A DNA stretch of 64,000 bases from Kordiimonas laminariae (GTDB lineage Bacteria; Pseudomonadota; Alphaproteobacteria; Sphingomonadales; Kordiimonadaceae): the NCBI RefSeq assembly GCF_023008165.1, contig NZ_JAKQZA010000002.1, positions 310,001 through 374,000 of the forward strand, read 5' to 3'. Both the position numbers and the translations under genes were made by a program. Within the stretch, counting starts at the first letter, position 1. Each line of letters opens with the position of its first letter. The notes below the pieces were generated by a model. The model was not told the origin of the DNA. It did not search any database and saw only the letters and a list, made by a program, of their open reading frames with translations. Positions 36,935-46,098 of this stretch are shown piece after piece.

Positions 36935-37121
36935 GGATGAATGCCTCCTCTGTCACGGAACCTGAGAGATTTGACCTCGATATCAAGGCTTACCCCGTCG
37001 GTGAGGAACAAATGCTCCTGCTTTCCAGAGTGTCACTATTCGCGCGGTCCTTTTGCCTGAGAGTTTCCGAGGCGGTTGCTCCTTCGGCGTCAGCATGTTG
37101 GCTGAGCTCTCCCGCACGAAC
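36935..37121 (-). ncRNA. Tandem glycine riboswitch of the gcv operon
   Basis: Two glycine aptamers lie in series on the minus strand. The first (about 37121-37040) has CGGGAGAGC, GCCGAAGGAGCAA and CTCTCAGGCAAAAGGACCG. The second (about 37030-36937) has TCTGGAAAGC, GACGGGGTAAGCC, AATCTCTCAGGT and a closing CAGAGG. The short linker is typical. The downstream platform has a small CCGG-TTATA-CCGG stem but no strong terminator, and the gcvT ribosome binding site GGAGAGT can pair with ACTCTC of aptamer I. Translational ON control by glycine is therefore a reasonable inference. Confidence 0.93.
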
Positions 37122-37162
37122 ATTGTAAAAGTTACCTTTTACCTGACGTGATCGTGGGCAGG

Positions 37163-37190
37163 ATCATAGGCAGAAACGCCTAAGAGTCAA
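37163..37190 (-). promoter_or_regulatory. Sigma-70 promoter of the gcv operon
   Basis: TTGACT (37190-37185), a 16-bp spacer and TATGAT (37168-37163) on the minus strand place the transcript start about 40 bp before the riboswitch. A GANTC site (37184-37188) overlaps the -35 hexamer, so CcrM methylation could touch this promoter. Confidence 0.75.
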
Positions 37191-37328
37191 TTAAAGAAAC
37201 ACGTTTCCAAGCAGGTAATATTATTGCGCAAAATATATCGAATTTTTGCTTATTTTCTGAGAACTTGTATGGGCGAGATATTCATAGCCCGCCCAGTAAA
37301 TTTCAAAAACAAGATTATTACACGTATT
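37191..37328. other. Spacer between the gcv promoter and the secreted hydrolase gene
   Basis: No gene is supported. GAAAC-AC-GTTTC lies at 37196-37207. TGGGCG/CGCCCA with a 14-nt loop lies near 37270-37295 and is a weak candidate terminator for the hydrolase transcript. The rest is AT-rich. Confidence 0.4.
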
Positions 37329-38378
37329 TTATTGTTTTTGCTTTATTATCCATTCAGCCATCACGGCCATTGCATCCTCAGACATATCCTCAGGCAACGT
37401 AGCATATTCGGATATTTGGCCAGTAACAGCTGTCTGAAATAGATGATTCATTTTAGGTAACACCCTAACGGCAACTTGATCATTATTTACAGCATCTGTA
37501 ACTTTCTGAGCCACATCGAAGTTTAGCTCATCGGAAACCTGCATATCTAACTCTCCATAAAGCATCAAAAAAGGGATGTTTATATTCTTCAGATATTCAG
37601 CAGGATCAATTCGAAGAAAAGTATGCATCCAATTTGATGTCAACTCTCCCGCCTTTGCCATCGCCGCTGATGCTGGTATTCCCACACCTTCCAGGATTTT
37701 AGCTGCCTCCTTTTGAGCTACTAAAGGGTCATCGTGCTCTACCGCTTTGGCAACAAGCTGTTTTTGGATGGTAAGAGCAGTTTCAATTTGTGCAGGCGCA
37801 GCTCCTTGTGCCTGCATGATGGAAGTAATTTGGTCCAGAACCAGCTCACCATACCTTATCGCCGGGCTACCCAGCAGAATAGCGTGATCAATACATTGAC
37901 ACTCATTAGCGACAATAGACGTTACAATCCCGCCTTCACTATGGCCAATCATTCCAACAGACGAAAACCCGTTTAGCGTACGTGCATATTTCACAGCTCC
38001 CAATGCATCCTTGGAGAAATCAAATGTGGAGGCAGCAGAAAAATCACCTGTAGAGGAAGCGACACCACGATCATCATACCTCAGTGTGGCAATGCCGCGC
38101 CTTCCCAGATATTCCGCTAAGGCTTTGAAGGGTTTTTTACCGAGAAGCTGCTCATCCCGATCTTGTGGCCCAGAACCTGTAACCAGTACATAGAGTGGTG
38201 GCTTAGTAACATTCACCGGCTTCAGCAGTGTAGCTGCAAGCTTCACTCCCGGGCTTACACTATCGAATTCAACCTCTTGGGATACAAACACTTTATCATC
38301 TGCAGCTATTAAACCATTTGTCAGCATCAGGCCTATTCCCAACATCCCCACTTTAAAAAAAGTATTCAGTCGCATCAT
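37329..38378 (-). CDS. Secreted alpha/beta hydrolase (serine aminopeptidase S33-like)
   Basis: The protein has about 349 residues. A signal peptide ends near N-G-L-I-A-A. The hydrolase core has V-T-G-S-G-P-Q-D-R-D-E (oxyanion region), R-Y-D-D-R-G-V, the nucleophile elbow GHSEGG, the acid in Y-G-E-L-D-M-Q and the histidine in M-N-H-L-F-Q. Such exported esterases or peptidases are common in marine bacteria; the substrate is unknown. Three adjacent start codons exist, and ATG 38378 has GGA 5 nt upstream. A perfect 14-bp inverted repeat sits immediately before the ribosome binding site. Confidence 0.88.
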   Translation of the reverse strand: MMRLNTFFKVGMLGIGLMLTNGLIAADDKVFVSQEVEFDSVSPGVKLAATLLKPVNVTKPPLYVLVTGSGPQDRDEQLLGKKPFKALAEYLGRRGIATLRYDDRGVASSTGDFSAASTFDFSKDALGAVKYARTLNGFSSVGMIGHSEGGIVTSIVANECQCIDHAILLGSPAIRYGELVLDQITSIMQAQGAAPAQIETALTIQKQLVAKAVEHDDPLVAQKEAAKILEGVGIPASAAMAKAGELTSNWMHTFLRIDPAEYLKNINIPFLMLYGELDMQVSDELNFDVAQKVTDAVNNDQVAVRVLPKMNHLFQTAVTGQISEYATLPEDMSEDAMAVMAEWIIKQKQ

Positions 38379-38385
38379 CACTATC

Positions 38386-38433
38386 CATATCTATTATTTC
38401 GTTATTTCGGAAAATACCAAAATAATAGATATG
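38386..38433. promoter_or_regulatory. Perfect 14-bp inverted repeat before the secreted hydrolase
   Basis: CATATCTATTATTT (38386-38399) and its exact complement (38420-38433) flank a 20-bp spacer that itself holds an imperfect TATTT-CGG-AAAATA symmetry. It abuts the hydrolase ribosome binding site. As DNA it looks like an operator for a dimeric repressor; as RNA it would form a long AU-rich hairpin. Confidence 0.6.
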
Positions 38434-38464
38434 CGTTATATGAAACCTTTGCAAGTCGAGAATC

Positions 38465-38500
38465 AAAAATCGCCCTTCCCTGAACAGGAAAGAGCGATTT
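38465..38500 (-). terminator. Terminator after the small lipoprotein gene
   Basis: AAATCGC/GCGATTT extended by TTCC/GGAA, followed by TTTTT on the minus strand, 38 bp past the stop at 38538. Confidence 0.8.
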
Positions 38501-38537
38501 AAATACACTCAAAATGGTACCTAAGTTAGCGCAACGT

Positions 38538-39044
38538 TTAACGCACTATATTGAATACAGCGTCTTTTGGGTCTAGCTGGAAGCCAAGCAGAAGTTCATA
38601 GTTATAACGGCGCGCCTGCTCAATTGTAGGAACAAGCTGAGTAAGAACTTCATTCGATACTGCATTCCCTTCAGAATCGAAACGAAGAGTTACGTCATAA
38701 ATTCGCTTAGTTACAATCTGACTGTTATCTTTCAGCACGGCTGCAAAGTACGGTACTGTAACAACAGAATCAGCCAACGCCGGCCCGCCTTGAGCACCAA
38801 TAGTGAACGTCACTTCTGATTCTACGCTGTTCCCTTCTTCACAGCTAGACTGAACGTCGCGGATAGAAGCGGTAAATTCCACATCATCTGTTGTGCGCCC
38901 AGAACCGCTAAACTTTGTCAGCGTTCCAACATCGCCAACTACAGCAACAGCCAAACAGCGGGAAATAGTTACCTCAAGCGGGTTTCTATTACAGGCTGCT
39001 ACAAAAAGCATCAAAGCCGAAGCTAACACAAGACGGACGGACAT
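38538..39044 (-). CDS. Small lipoprotein of unknown function
   Basis: The 168-residue protein starts at ATG 39044, with AAGGG 5 nt upstream. The signal peptide has lipobox F-V-A-A-C. The mature part contains two more cysteines (S-R-C-L and S-S-C-E-E), alternating beta-type segments such as EVTFTIGAQGGPALADSVVT, and a last helix. I do not recognise the family; membrane anchoring is the only firm prediction. A longer frame to 39182 has no supporting signal. It is divergent from ispH across about 210 bp. Confidence 0.75.
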   Translation of the reverse strand: MSVRLVLASALMLFVAACNRNPLEVTISRCLAVAVVGDVGTLTKFSGSGRTTDDVEFTASIRDVQSSCEEGNSVESEVTFTIGAQGGPALADSVVTVPYFAAVLKDNSQIVTKRIYDVTLRFDSEGNAVSNEVLTQLVPTIEQARRYNYELLLGFQLDPKDAVFNIVR

Positions 39045-39255
39045 AAGTACCCTTTCACCATTCAACATATCAGCAACGCTGATTTGGCGGCGATCATAAA
39101 AAGAACACCATAAAAGCGCAACCCAAGTTGCAGCAATATTTTCATTAGGCTTTATTAGTGGACCATGACAAAAGTATGGCACCTTTCTTGTTCGCCTTGA
39201 CCCGCCGCCAGTCTAGGGGTAGCAAAGGGCTTATATATTCTTTGGAGGCACCCCC

Positions 39256-40212
39256 ATGGCATCTTCTGATACACCTCAATTACGTATCTTACTCGCGAAC
39301 CCTCGAGGTTTCTGCGCAGGCGTTGATAGAGCTATCAAGATTGTTGAACTTGCGATCAAAAAATTTGGCGCGCCAGTATATGTACGCCATGAGATCGTTC
39401 ACAACCGCTATGTTGTTGAAGGACTGGAAGCCAAAGGCGCTGTATTTGTAGACGAACTTGATGAAGTTCCTGAAGGCGTGCCTGTCGTATTTTCTGCACA
39501 CGGTGTACCTAAATCCGTACCTGCTGAGGCGGAACGCCGGGAAATGATCTATGTAGATGCTACATGTCCACTTGTATCCAAAGTTCACCGGCAGGTGGAA
39601 CGCCATAAGGATCGCGGCAATCACATTCTTATGATTGGACATGAAGGCCACCCCGAGGTGATTGGCACGATGGGCCAAGTCAATGAAGGCTCCATGACGT
39701 TGATCGAAACTGTTGAGGACGTGGATAATCTATCCCCTGAAAATCCGGCTAAGCTTTCCTACGTTACACAAACCACTCTTTCAGTAGATGACACCTCAGA
39801 CATTGTGGAACGTCTGGAAGAGCGCTTCCCAGAACTTAAAAGCCCAAAGAAAGAAGATATCTGCTACGCGACGACCAACAGACAAATTGCTGTTAAAGCA
39901 ATTGCAAAGGAAAGTGACCGCGTTGTTGTGATTGGCGCCCCCAATTCTTCCAATAGCCGAAGACTTGTTGAAGTAAGCGAAAAATCTGGTTGCCCGGCCG
40001 TTCTGGTACAGCGGGCCACTGATCTAGATTTTGAATGGCTGAAAGGCGCAAAAACCATTGGTATTTCAGCAGGCGCCAGTGCTCCAGAAATTTTGGTGGA
40101 AGAGGTTATCAGCGCTATCTTTGCACGGTATGAAGGTTATCTCGAAATTTTCACCACGGCAGAAGAAGATGTAACCTTCAAAGTTCCTCCTATCCTGAAA
40201 GATATTGCTTAA
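39256..40212 (+). CDS. ispH: 4-hydroxy-3-methylbut-2-enyl diphosphate reductase
   Basis: IspH performs the last step of the MEP isoprenoid pathway, making IPP and DMAPP with an iron-sulfur cluster. The three cluster cysteines are Cys20 in [13 protein letters not shown], Cys104 in V-D-A-T-C-P-L-V, and one in I-C-Y-A-T-T-N-R-Q. The length of 318 residues is normal. GGAGG lies 7 nt before the start. It overlaps thrB by one base (TAATG) and leads the conserved ispH-thrB-rnhA operon. Confidence 0.97.
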   Translation: MASSDTPQLRILLANPRGFCAGVDRAIKIVELAIKKFGAPVYVRHEIVHNRYVVEGLEAKGAVFVDELDEVPEGVPVVFSAHGVPKSVPAEAERREMIYVDATCPLVSKVHRQVERHKDRGNHILMIGHEGHPEVIGTMGQVNEGSMTLIETVEDVDNLSPENPAKLSYVTQTTLSVDDTSDIVERLEERFPELKSPKKEDICYATTNRQIAVKAIAKESDRVVVIGAPNSSNSRRLVEVSEKSGCPAVLVQRATDLDFEWLKGAKTIGISAGASAPEILVEEVISAIFARYEGYLEIFTTAEEDVTFKVPPILKDIA

Positions 40213-41180
40213 TGGCTGTCTACACTAAGGTTGATGACCAGACACTAAATCAGTTTCTGGATAGGTATGATGCCGGGAAAGCGACAAGTTTCAAAGGCAT
40301 TGCTGAAGGTGTGGAAAATTCCAACTACCTGCTTTCGACAACCAAAGCCCAATATATTCTTACACTTTATGAAAAACGCGCAAACCCGGAAGACCTGCCG
40401 TACTTCCTGAATATGATGGAACATATTGCTGATAACGGCCTTCCTTCCCCTAGGCCAATCAGGGATAATGAAGGTAAGGCGCTTCAAACCCTTTCAGGAA
40501 AGCCAGCCTGCCTTATCAGCTTCCTTTCAGGGGTAAGCGTTGATGAAACAAGTGATGCTCACTGTGCTGCTGTTGGAGAAGCTCTTGCGTTGATGCATAA
40601 TGCTTTGGCAGACTTCAAAGAAAATCGGCCTAACGACTTGTCTCTTGATGGCTGGGAAAAACTAATCGCTGATACAGCAGATAACGCAGATAACGCAGAT
40701 AGCATAAGCAGCGGATTATCTTCTTTCATCACAGAAGAGTTTGAATTTCTCAAAGCCCATTGGCCAACAAATCTACCAAGCGGCACTATTCATGCCGACC
40801 TGTTCCCGGACAATGTTCTTTTTACCGGACACAAAGTAACCGGGATTATTGACTTTTATTTTGGCTGCACTGATGCACTCGCATACGATCTGGCTATATG
40901 CATCAACGCTTGGTGTTTTGATGGAAACCATGAATTTGTGCCAAGCCGAGCGAAGCGTCTTATAGAGATGTACGATACACACCGTAGTCTCAGCCCAACT
41001 GAGCTTGAAGTATTCCCAATTCTATGCCGAGGCGCCGCACTAAGGTTTCTACTCACGCGCCTCTATGACTGGCTAAACCCGGTTGAAGGGGCTGTTGTGA
41101 ATCCCAAAAACCCGCTCGATTATAAAAAACGCATCGAATTCCATCGTTCAGTGAAAGATACCGCTTCCTATGTCGTCTAA
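40212..41180 (+). CDS. thrB: Homoserine kinase (aminoglycoside phosphotransferase-like ThrB)
   Basis: This enzyme phosphorylates homoserine for threonine synthesis. The 322-residue protein belongs to the kinase-like APH fold, not the GHMP family, as usual in alphaproteobacteria. It shows G-V-E-N-S-N-Y-L for nucleotide binding, the Brenner motif [11 protein letters not shown] and the magnesium-binding I-I-D-F-Y-F-G-C. A short near-repeat A-D-N-A-D-N-A-D lies in the middle. Threonine synthase (thrC) lies 11 kb away on the other strand. It overlaps ispH by 1 bp and rnhA by 11 bp. Confidence 0.93.
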   Translation: MAVYTKVDDQTLNQFLDRYDAGKATSFKGIAEGVENSNYLLSTTKAQYILTLYEKRANPEDLPYFLNMMEHIADNGLPSPRPIRDNEGKALQTLSGKPACLISFLSGVSVDETSDAHCAAVGEALALMHNALADFKENRPNDLSLDGWEKLIADTADNADNADSISSGLSSFITEEFEFLKAHWPTNLPSGTIHADLFPDNVLFTGHKVTGIIDFYFGCTDALAYDLAICINAWCFDGNHEFVPSRAKRLIEMYDTHRSLSPTELEVFPILCRGAALRFLLTRLYDWLNPVEGAVVNPKNPLDYKKRIEFHRSVKDTASYVV

Positions 41181-41622
41181 CGATCAAATTGTTTTAATTT
41201 ATACTGATGGTGCTTGTTCAGGGAATCCTGGTCCAGGTGGTTGGGGCGCACTGTTAATCTACGGCGAAAATGAAAAAGAAATCACCGGTGGTGAATTCAA
41301 TACAACTAACAACCGCATGGAGCTAACGGCCGCGATTGAGGCCCTGAGGTTACTGAAACGTCGCTGCAAGGTAGAACTCTACACTGATAGTACTTACGTG
41401 CGCGACGGCATTACCAAATGGATTGACGGCTGGAAGGCCAAGGGTTGGAAAACGGCTGCAAAAAAACCTGTAAAGAATGAAGACCTATGGCGTGCCTTGG
41501 ATGAAACCAGTAATCAGCATGATATTGTTTGGAAATGGGTTAAAGGTCATGCAGGTCATCCAGAAAACGAACGGGCAGATGCCTTAGCTAATCAAGGAAT
41601 GGCTCTTTATAAAGGTGATTAA
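41170..41622 (+). CDS. rnhA: Ribonuclease HI
   Basis: RNase HI degrades the RNA strand of RNA-DNA hybrids. The catalytic carboxylates appear in [34 protein letters not shown] and N-E-R-A-D-A-L-A, with the mobile histidine in K-G-H-A-G-H. The length of 150 residues is typical. It overlaps thrB by 11 bp and the convergent solute-binding gene by 4 bp. RNase HII (rnhB) is also in the window. Confidence 0.97.
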   Translation: MSSNDQIVLIYTDGACSGNPGPGGWGALLIYGENEKEITGGEFNTTNNRMELTAAIEALRLLKRRCKVELYTDSTYVRDGITKWIDGWKAKGWKTAAKKPVKNEDLWRALDETSNQHDIVWKWVKGHAGHPENERADALANQGMALYKGD

Positions 41623-42392
41623 TTATATTTCTTATAAATAGCCTCTAGTTGACCACTTCTTCTCATTTCAGAGATAATGCGATCAACTTCGGGCATTAAG
41701 GAAATATATGGAGACCTTTTTCCCATTAAAATATGGGCGCTAATACTTTCGAGGTTGACGCCCGTATCGAAAATATCTTTTTCAATAGCTTCCGTATCCA
41801 TAACATTTTTATAAACTGACGGTGCAGTAATCACCAAGTCGGTCCTGCGGTCTGATAATAACCTGAAAGAATTCCGAGGATCAGGTACCAGATTTGCGTC
41901 GACCCCTCTAGAGAGTAGTTTCTCTTTGAACCATCCATCACCAATGACTGCTGCCATTTTCAGGCGCGCATCTATAACATCCTGAACACTTCTCATTGTG
42001 AGTATTTCATCAAGGCGAGGATGACCAGGATAAGTATATAGACGTCGTTGTAACTGATAAACTGGCAAAACACTAGGCACGACATAACGTAGCCGTTCAG
42101 TTGTTGGTACAGTCACAATGATATCGGCCCTACCCATTTTTACATCGATTTGGGCTCGCTTCCACGGGCGGTTTTCAAACTTAAGCTGTATTCCCAGCTC
42201 GTCCTCAAACACTGCACGCAAAACCTCTGCATAAACCCCTTGGGCTCGCTGGTTTTCTGGATAAATAAGAGGTTTGTTGGTTGCGTAAGAGACCGTGAGA
42301 CTCTTTTCTGTTTCCAATCCGCTGATAGCGTTCGACAAAAAAAGAACACACAACAAAAAGAAACAAACAGAATGTTTAAATTTCAAAATCAT
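41619..42392 (-). CDS. Periplasmic solute-binding protein, family 3-like (orphan)
   Basis: The protein has about 257 residues. A signal peptide ([15 protein letters not shown]) precedes a bilobal binding domain with [36 protein letters not shown] and the hinge-type R-R-T-D-L-V-I-T. The variant resembles extracytoplasmic binding proteins of amino acids. No permease or ATPase is adjacent, so it may serve a distant transporter or a sensor. ATG 42392 is chosen over a GTG five codons upstream. Confidence 0.8.
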   Translation of the reverse strand: MILKFKHSVCFFLLCVLFLSNAISGLETEKSLTVSYATNKPLIYPENQRAQGVYAEVLRAVFEDELGIQLKFENRPWKRAQIDVKMGRADIIVTVPTTERLRYVVPSVLPVYQLQRRLYTYPGHPRLDEILTMRSVQDVIDARLKMAAVIGDGWFKEKLLSRGVDANLVPDPRNSFRLLSDRRTDLVITAPSVYKNVMDTEAIEKDIFDTGVNLESISAHILMGKRSPYISLMPEVDRIISEMRRSGQLEAIYKKYN

Positions 42393-42487
42393 GTACTCTT
42401 CAACCACACAAAAGGAACGTGGATTATATTAAAACAATTACTTATCAAAGCAATCTTTGATTTTATATTTCAGATATCTTTGAACAT

Positions 42488-42517
42488 AAAAAAAGGGATG
42501 CAAAACTGCATCCCTTT
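42488..42517 (-). terminator. Strong terminator after the M28 peptidase gene
   Basis: A perfect 11-bp stem AAAGGGATGCA/TGCATCCCTTT with an AAAC loop is followed by a run of U residues on the minus strand. Confidence 0.95.
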
Positions 42518-42537
42518 ATTACTTTATAGTCTAGATA

Positions 42538-44208
42538 TTACTTACCGAATGTTTCACCGAAGAAGTCGCCTTCATTCCATTTAGGGCGCTCATTTTCATT
42601 CGCAATCGCTTTAATGATTAGATAATTTACATGTGCAAACTTAGCACCTGCATCATAATCGATATCAAGCGTGATCTGATCTGCTGGAGAATGATACTCA
42701 TGACCTAAGAAATTCCTGAAGATCTCACCACCAACTTTACCAGATGGATCCGTTTCAAAACCTGTCACAAGAAATACAGAAGGAATACCTTGCTGAACAA
42801 AACGGTAGTGGTCACTACGCGTAAACAGACCTTGTTCAGGCATCGGGTCAGGACTTAATTTCAGGCCAATTTCAGCTACAGCTTTTTCAGTAATTGGACC
42901 AAGTGTTGAACGTTCTGCACCAAACGCAATCACATCTTGAAAATCATAAAGAATAAGCGGCATATCAAGGTTTACATTCGCAACCATTGTTGGCTTATCC
43001 ACTGTTGGAAAGTTTGCAAAATAGCCCGCTCCAAGTAGGCCTTTTTCTTCCGCCGTTACAGCTGTGAACAGAATAGAACGACGTGGCTTTTCACCATTCG
43101 CATAGGCACGAGCTACTTCAAGCATAGTGGAAACACCTGCAGCATTATCTAGCGCACCGTTATTGATCTTATCTTCGCCTTCAGCATTTTCAGAAACCCC
43201 AATATGATCAAGGTGTGCAGAAATCACTACATATTCGTTCTTTAGTTTCGGGTCAGACCCTTCGATAACACCAACAACGTTAGGGCTTGTGAATTCGCCG
43301 GAAAGAACACTATCTTTCACAAGAGATGCAGAAGCTTTCAACTCCACAGGCTTTGCATTACCTTCAAGTGTTGCTTTTAGAGCATCTTCAAAAGAAGTAG
43401 CCGCGCCTGCAAAAAGTTCCTTAGCAACAGCGTGACTGACAGCAGCACTCGCTCCTACGGTTTTACCGCCCACTTCTTTACCGTCGGGGGTTTGCCAATC
43501 CATACGATCACGGTCAATAAAGCGCTTATAGAAAGTAAATGGACGCTGTTCTTCACTTGCAAATACGCTAATCACACCAGTAGCACCAAGCTCCGCGGCG
43601 GCACGTGATTTAGTTGCAGTTGAACGGTAATGCGCTCGCACTTCTGTATTCATATCTGAAGGAGCACCGCTTACAAGAACAACGACTTTACCCTTCACAT
43701 CAAGACCAGCATAGTCGTCATGACCAGCTTCTGGGGCGTGGATACCATAACCCACAAAAACAAGATCGCCAGCAGCATTGCCTTTACTGTCACGCACACT
43801 ACCAGACATCAAATATTCATCACCGAACGCCAATTCTTTGGTTTCGCCATTAACTGTAACAGCAACCTTTGACACATCTTTATTGATGCGAGCGTTCTGG
43901 AAAGGAACTTCCTGGAAGTAAGTTCCGTTATCCCCCATTGGTTTCACACCCAGGCGAGCAAACTCCGCAGCTACATATTTCGCAGCGACACGGTGCCCTT
44001 CACTACCTGTATCGCGACCCTTTAAAAGGTCATCCGACAGAAAAGCAATATCCGCCTTGATGCGCTCAGCACTAAATTCAGGAGCCTTATTTGTTGAACC
44101 AGCACGGTCGTTTGTTGAAACGGTCGCACATGCAGAAACAGCCAGCATCGCTGCAGCTGAAATACCAAGCTTCATAAACTTGGTAGAAATTACAGATGTT
44201 TTCCCCAT
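42538..44208 (-). CDS. M28-family zinc aminopeptidase lipoprotein
   Basis: The 556-residue protein has a lipoprotein-type signal (MLAVSAC). A protease-associated insert lies at about 130-310. The M28 catalytic core has H-L-D-H-I-G, D-N-A-A-G-V-S, the catalytic Glu pair in A-V-T-A-E-E-K-G-L-L-G, Asp in N-V-N-L-D-M and a late His in E-Y-H-S-P-A-D. It should release N-terminal amino acids from peptides outside the cytoplasm. GAGGA lies about 4 nt before the ATG; a later in-frame Met at residue 12 is possible. A clear terminator follows. Confidence 0.92.
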   Translation of the reverse strand: MGKTSVISTKFMKLGISAAAMLAVSACATVSTNDRAGSTNKAPEFSAERIKADIAFLSDDLLKGRDTGSEGHRVAAKYVAAEFARLGVKPMGDNGTYFQEVPFQNARINKDVSKVAVTVNGETKELAFGDEYLMSGSVRDSKGNAAGDLVFVGYGIHAPEAGHDDYAGLDVKGKVVVLVSGAPSDMNTEVRAHYRSTATKSRAAAELGATGVISVFASEEQRPFTFYKRFIDRDRMDWQTPDGKEVGGKTVGASAAVSHAVAKELFAGAATSFEDALKATLEGNAKPVELKASASLVKDSVLSGEFTSPNVVGVIEGSDPKLKNEYVVISAHLDHIGVSENAEGEDKINNGALDNAAGVSTMLEVARAYANGEKPRRSILFTAVTAEEKGLLGAGYFANFPTVDKPTMVANVNLDMPLILYDFQDVIAFGAERSTLGPITEKAVAEIGLKLSPDPMPEQGLFTRSDHYRFVQQGIPSVFLVTGFETDPSGKVGGEIFRNFLGHEYHSPADQITLDIDYDAGAKFAHVNYLIIKAIANENERPKWNEGDFFGETFGK

Positions 44209-44336
44209 GATGTCCTCAGGTTATGTTTATCTTTGTTACAGTGCACACTCAGTGATCTAGCCAACTTTACATCTTTCGTAAAGCTAAGATAAACCAAAGA
44301 TATAGATCAGTTCAAAAGCTTAAGACCGCCAAACTA

Positions 44337-45620
44337 TCATTCATTTTTTAGGATTTCTGCGATAGCCCACAAACGATCTTGTCCCCACAGGGTTTCATTT
44401 GCCACCCTGAATGTTGGCACACCCCAACTGCCATAAACCAACATCTCGTTCATATTTTTTTCTGCCTTTTCAAACCATTCTTCTTCGGGCAAGGCTTGCC
44501 CTAATGTATCGGCAGGTAGCCCCGCGTTTGCAATGATTTTCAACAGGCCTTCGTCTGTAGCCCCATCAATACCTTCTGCCCATACACCACGGGTGAAAGC
44601 GCTGAAAAATCTCAACATGCTTTCGTCATCAGGCAATGAAAAGCCAATAGCCATTGCTCGCTTCACTGCAAGACCAAGTGGGTCAACAATCTTACCAAAC
44701 GGAATATCTTCAAGCCGAGCTTCTCTTGCAGCATCAGCAAGAATGTAACGCCCCTTGATGGGAGGTACCTTCATTCCGCGCATCAACATAGGCATGACAG
44801 GCTTGAGTTTCAGCTTAACACCCGAAAGCTCGGCAAATTCACCAACTTGTTGCAAAGACAAATGGCTGTATGGGCTTCGAACAGAAAAGAAAAACTCTAC
44901 TGTTCTTCCTGCAACGGACTTGTCCAACGTTTCCAATCTGTGCCGCCAGATACGCGTCAGATCGAAATGGCATTCACCATCACCTAACCCCAGCCTGTTC
45001 AAGCGACGTTCAAGGTGATCTATACGGTCCACACCCACATAAAACTCCCCCTCATAATATAGGGATGCACTGGAATATTGACCGAGTTCACGTAGCCGCG
45101 TTTCATTATTGGCCAGCATCTGCTCATCAATGTCAGCAACGACACAGAGCTTCCTGACTGTTAGGAGATCTTCCCGCCATAAAGCAGCGCCAACTTCCTG
45201 TGCGATTGAGAAAAACTTTGGGTCATCCTGTATGCTGGCAAGATAACGGTTAGCCATCCCCACGCTAAGGCGATCCGGCACACTAGCGGATGCTGGAAAC
45301 CCCAACCCGTATAGCTTGGCGAGACGAGCAGCATCAATAATGCTATACCCTTCAAAGCGTGCTGGATCTGGGTACATATTAGCTGGAAGCTTTTCCACAA
45401 CGAGCGGTGTGATTTGCACATCAAACCGATATGCAATTTCAGGCAAAACCTGAACCATCAACTGACAATATGGATCATCTGCCCGGTGGAAGTATAGAAT
45501 TTCATGAGGTCGTCGAACCAAACGCCGCGCAAACTCTGCACGACGTCTTTTTCCATTTAATCTGGCTTCACTTGTTAACCACGCAGCAACACGTGATCTC
45601 AATATCGCTTTAAAGTTCAT
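44337..45620 (-). CDS. Two-domain DsbA/HCCA-isomerase-like protein
   Basis: The 427-residue protein has two thioredoxin-fold domains of the DsbA / 2-hydroxychromene-2-carboxylate isomerase type. The first has Y-F-H-R-A-D-D-P-Y-C-Q-L-M with a single cysteine. The second has FFFSVRSPYSHLSLQQ with serine, as in glutathione-dependent kappa-class isomerases, and ends with the usual Y-G-S-W-G-V-P-T-F-R-V cis-proline segment. There is no signal peptide; the N-terminus is basic. The start at 45620 avoids overlap with nfeD. Such tandem forms exist in other proteobacteria without an assigned reaction. Confidence 0.82.
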   Translation of the reverse strand: MNFKAILRSRVAAWLTSEARLNGKRRRAEFARRLVRRPHEILYFHRADDPYCQLMVQVLPEIAYRFDVQITPLVVEKLPANMYPDPARFEGYSIIDAARLAKLYGLGFPASASVPDRLSVGMANRYLASIQDDPKFFSIAQEVGAALWREDLLTVRKLCVVADIDEQMLANNETRLRELGQYSSASLYYEGEFYVGVDRIDHLERRLNRLGLGDGECHFDLTRIWRHRLETLDKSVAGRTVEFFFSVRSPYSHLSLQQVGEFAELSGVKLKLKPVMPMLMRGMKVPPIKGRYILADAAREARLEDIPFGKIVDPLGLAVKRAMAIGFSLPDDESMLRFFSAFTRGVWAEGIDGATDEGLLKIIANAGLPADTLGQALPEEEWFEKAEKNMNEMLVYGSWGVPTFRVANETLWGQDRLWAIAEILKNE

Positions 45621-45636
45621 ATGGCTATCTTTGCTG

Positions 45637-46095
45637 CTATTCGGCAGCAGGTTCAACCATTAAAACCGTTCCTTCCACAGAAATTACACGAACTTTATCA
45701 CCAATTGCCGCATCTGATCCTTCCGCAAGCCATAAGCTATCCCGAACAGAAACCTGGCCACGGCCGTTCTCAATCGCCTTAGCGACAGTGTAAATATTAC
45801 CAACATGGTCTTTACCTGCCGTATTTACTTCCTGATCAGGCTGCTGTTCACCTGCGGAATAAAAATACTTATTCCCAACATATATAGAAATGGCACCAAC
45901 AGCTGCAAAGAACAGTCCATGTCCTTCAAAACCTAAATCAGGCATCAGCCATGCAACCATGCCAGTAGCCAATCCTGCAAGACCTATCCAGAGCAAATAA
46001 ACACCTGGGATTAACATCTCGCCTACCAGCAGTAGTACCCCCGCAGATAACCACAGCCAATAGGCATTTTCATTCATCCATGCAAAATCAAACAT
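45637..46095 (-). CDS. NfeD-family membrane protein
   Basis: The 152-residue protein has three to four membrane helices, starting with WLWLSAGVLLLVGEMLIPGVY. A small C-terminal OB-fold (NfeD) domain follows, containing G-R-G-Q-V-S-V-R-D-S-L-W-L-A and ending V-L-M-V-E-P-A. NfeD proteins partner with SPFH proteins in membrane microdomains and quality control. GGAG precedes the ATG, which lies 3 bp after the SPFH gene, so the two form an operon. Confidence 0.9.
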   Translation of the reverse strand: MFDFAWMNENAYWLWLSAGVLLLVGEMLIPGVYLLWIGLAGLATGMVAWLMPDLGFEGHGLFFAAVGAISIYVGNKYFYSAGEQQPDQEVNTAGKDHVGNIYTVAKAIENGRGQVSVRDSLWLAEGSDAAIGDKVRVISVEGTVLMVEPAAE

Positions 46096-46098
46096 AGC

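Noticed and set aside
36895-37011. 39-residue N-terminal extension of GcvT
   Set aside because: It is translated from the second glycine aptamer; the ATG at 36894 matches the family start.
40670-40710. Short tandem repeat GATAACGCA in thrB
   Set aside because: Only two to three imperfect copies inside the coding frame, giving A-D-N-A-D-N; likely neutral slippage, not a CRISPR or a regulatory repeat.
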